Assembly (NCBI GenBank): GCA_030609785.1 | Contig: JAUWTC010000200.1 | Location: forward strand, 1 to 5,668 | Source of the DNA: Holophagae bacterium | GTDB taxonomy: Bacteria; Acidobacteriota; Thermoanaerobaculia; Thermoanaerobaculales; Sulfomarinibacteraceae | DNA length: 5,668 nucleotides | Reading direction: 5' to 3' | Part shown: positions 5,386 through 5,668 of the stretch, piece by piece | Layout of the letters: each line of letters begins with the position of its first letter | Position numbering within the stretch: the stretch's first letter is position 1 | Program-made: the position numbers and the translations under genes | Notes under the pieces: generated by a model | Seen by the model: only the letters and a program-made list of their open reading frames with translations | Database searches by the model: none | What the model was told of the DNA's origin: nothing

Positions 5386-5413
5386 AACGTCCAACGTCCA
5401 ACGTTCAACTTTG
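5386..5413. repeat. 7-nt tandem array (AACGTCC type)
   Basis: Four consecutive 7-nt units, AACGTCC, AACGTCC, AACGTTC and AACTTTG, decay progressively to the right. Units 2-3 can form a small stem (AACGT 5393-5397 with ACGTT 5401-5405), and TTCAA (5404-5408) can pair with TTGAA (5411-5415). From memory, AACGTCC and AACGTT arrays of this type are frequent in intergenic DNA of diverse environmental bacteria. No function is known to me. It sits 57 bp after the carboxylase stop. Confidence 0.6.
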
Positions 5414-5540
5414 AAGTACGCGCTCACGGGCGGATTGAGGTGGGAGGAAACAGCCGAGGCTCAAGGAACGCAAGGGCCCACGCGCAACCCCAAGAGGCAC
5501 TTTCCGTATTGACAGGCAAGAGTAACCTGGAAGAGGGAAG

Positions 5541-5556
5541 TGGCACATCAAAGGCA
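5541..5556 (+). promoter_or_regulatory. Weak candidate sigma-54 promoter (or GGCACAT direct repeat)
   Basis: TGGCAC (5541-5546) matches the sigma-54 -24 element. The invariant spacing GG-N10-GC is kept (GG 5542-5543, GC 5554-5555), but the -12 box reads AGGCA where TTGCA is expected. Start of transcription would be near 5567, upstream of the ATG at 5594 but downstream of the ATG at 5558. The same bases form a direct repeat GGCACAT (5542-5548 and 5553-5559), which may be the whole explanation. Confidence 0.22.
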
Positions 5557-5593
5557 CATGGATCTTCAGTTTCAGTCAGAAGGCGACAGGGGC

Positions 5594-5668
5594 ATGAGAA
5601 CGGGCTACCGCCGGGTCGGCCTTTGGATGCGAACCTGTCTGCTGGTCGGGCTGGTGATGGCAGGGCTC
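5594..5668 (+). CDS. 5' end of a gene with a signal-peptide-like N-terminus (truncated by the window)
   Basis: An open frame runs to the right edge. From the ATG at 5594 it reads 25 residues beginning MRTGYRRVGLWMRT, a basic N-region, followed by the hydrophobic stretch CLLVGLVMAGL. This is the layout of a signal peptide or N-terminal membrane anchor, so the product is probably exported or membrane-bound. AGAAGG (5578-5583) lies 10 bases before this ATG. An in-frame ATG at 5558 would add 12 residues (MDLQFQSEGDRG) in front of the basic region and has only AAAGG three bases away, so 5594 is preferred. An ATG at 5627 is a less likely third option. The reading frame is open back to a stop at 5510-5512. 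The product is not identifiable. Confidence 0.45.
   Translation, partial: MRTGYRRVGLWMRTCLLVGLVMAGL

Larger units (their letters stand above)
5330..5557. other. Non-coding region after the carboxylase gene
   Basis: About 230 bases with no credible gene. It contains the 7-nt array at 5386-5413, a lone TTGACA at 5509-5514 with no matching -10 box, and the GGCACAT direct repeats at 5542-5559. No hairpin followed by a T-tract was found after the carboxylase stop, so no intrinsic terminator can be called. Confidence 0.5.

Noticed and set aside
5509..5514. TTGACA as the -35 box of the right-edge gene
   Set aside because: No -10-like hexamer is found 15-19 bp downstream (the region reads AAGAGGGAAG), so the hexamer alone is not a promoter.

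Overview
The window looks like chromosomal DNA from a moderately GC-rich, probably Gram-negative environmental bacterium. The evidence is the GC-biased third codon positions, the E. coli-type promoter and Shine-Dalgarno signals, and a carboxyltransferase resembling those recalled from Bacteroidota and related phyla. The intergenic DNA carries short repeats of kinds recalled from many uncultured or environmental bacteria (possibly Acidobacteriota, Desulfobacterota or Myxococcota). The phylum assignment is a weak inference.

Layout, left to right. Positions 1-11 hold the first codons of a minus-strand gene that runs out of the window. Its full control region is present: a near-consensus sigma-70 promoter (67-95), an 8-bp inverted repeat at the predicted transcription start (35-61), and a strong Shine-Dalgarno (17-22). 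Positions 96-440 are non-coding and hold several short repeats, including two copies of a GC-rich hairpin repeat with a compensatory base-pair change. Positions 441-3409 are a two-gene minus-strand operon: a two-domain GNAT-type acetyltransferase (2504-3409) is followed, with an ATGA overlap, by a complete UvrD/Rep/PcrA-type superfamily 1 DNA helicase (441-2507).

Positions 3410-3664 are a divergent promoter region containing a 12-bp-stem GC-rich hairpin and candidate promoters in both directions. Positions 3665-5329 on the plus strand encode a complete acyl-CoA carboxylase carboxyltransferase (beta) subunit of the methylcrotonoyl-CoA carboxylase-like group. Its biotin carboxylase and biotin carrier partner is not in the window. 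Positions 5330-5557 are non-coding and hold a 7-nt tandem array. A plus-strand gene with a signal-peptide-like N-terminus begins near 5594 (or 5558) and runs off the right edge.

The genes do not form one obvious pathway. The carboxylase subunit belongs to branched-chain amino acid, isoprenoid or propionate catabolism, and the helicase to DNA repair or replication. The acetyltransferase is tied to the helicase by translational coupling, with no known functional link. I found no clear undescribed system. The most interesting material is the intergenic repeat content, the promoter and hairpin at the left edge, and the acetyltransferase-helicase coupling.
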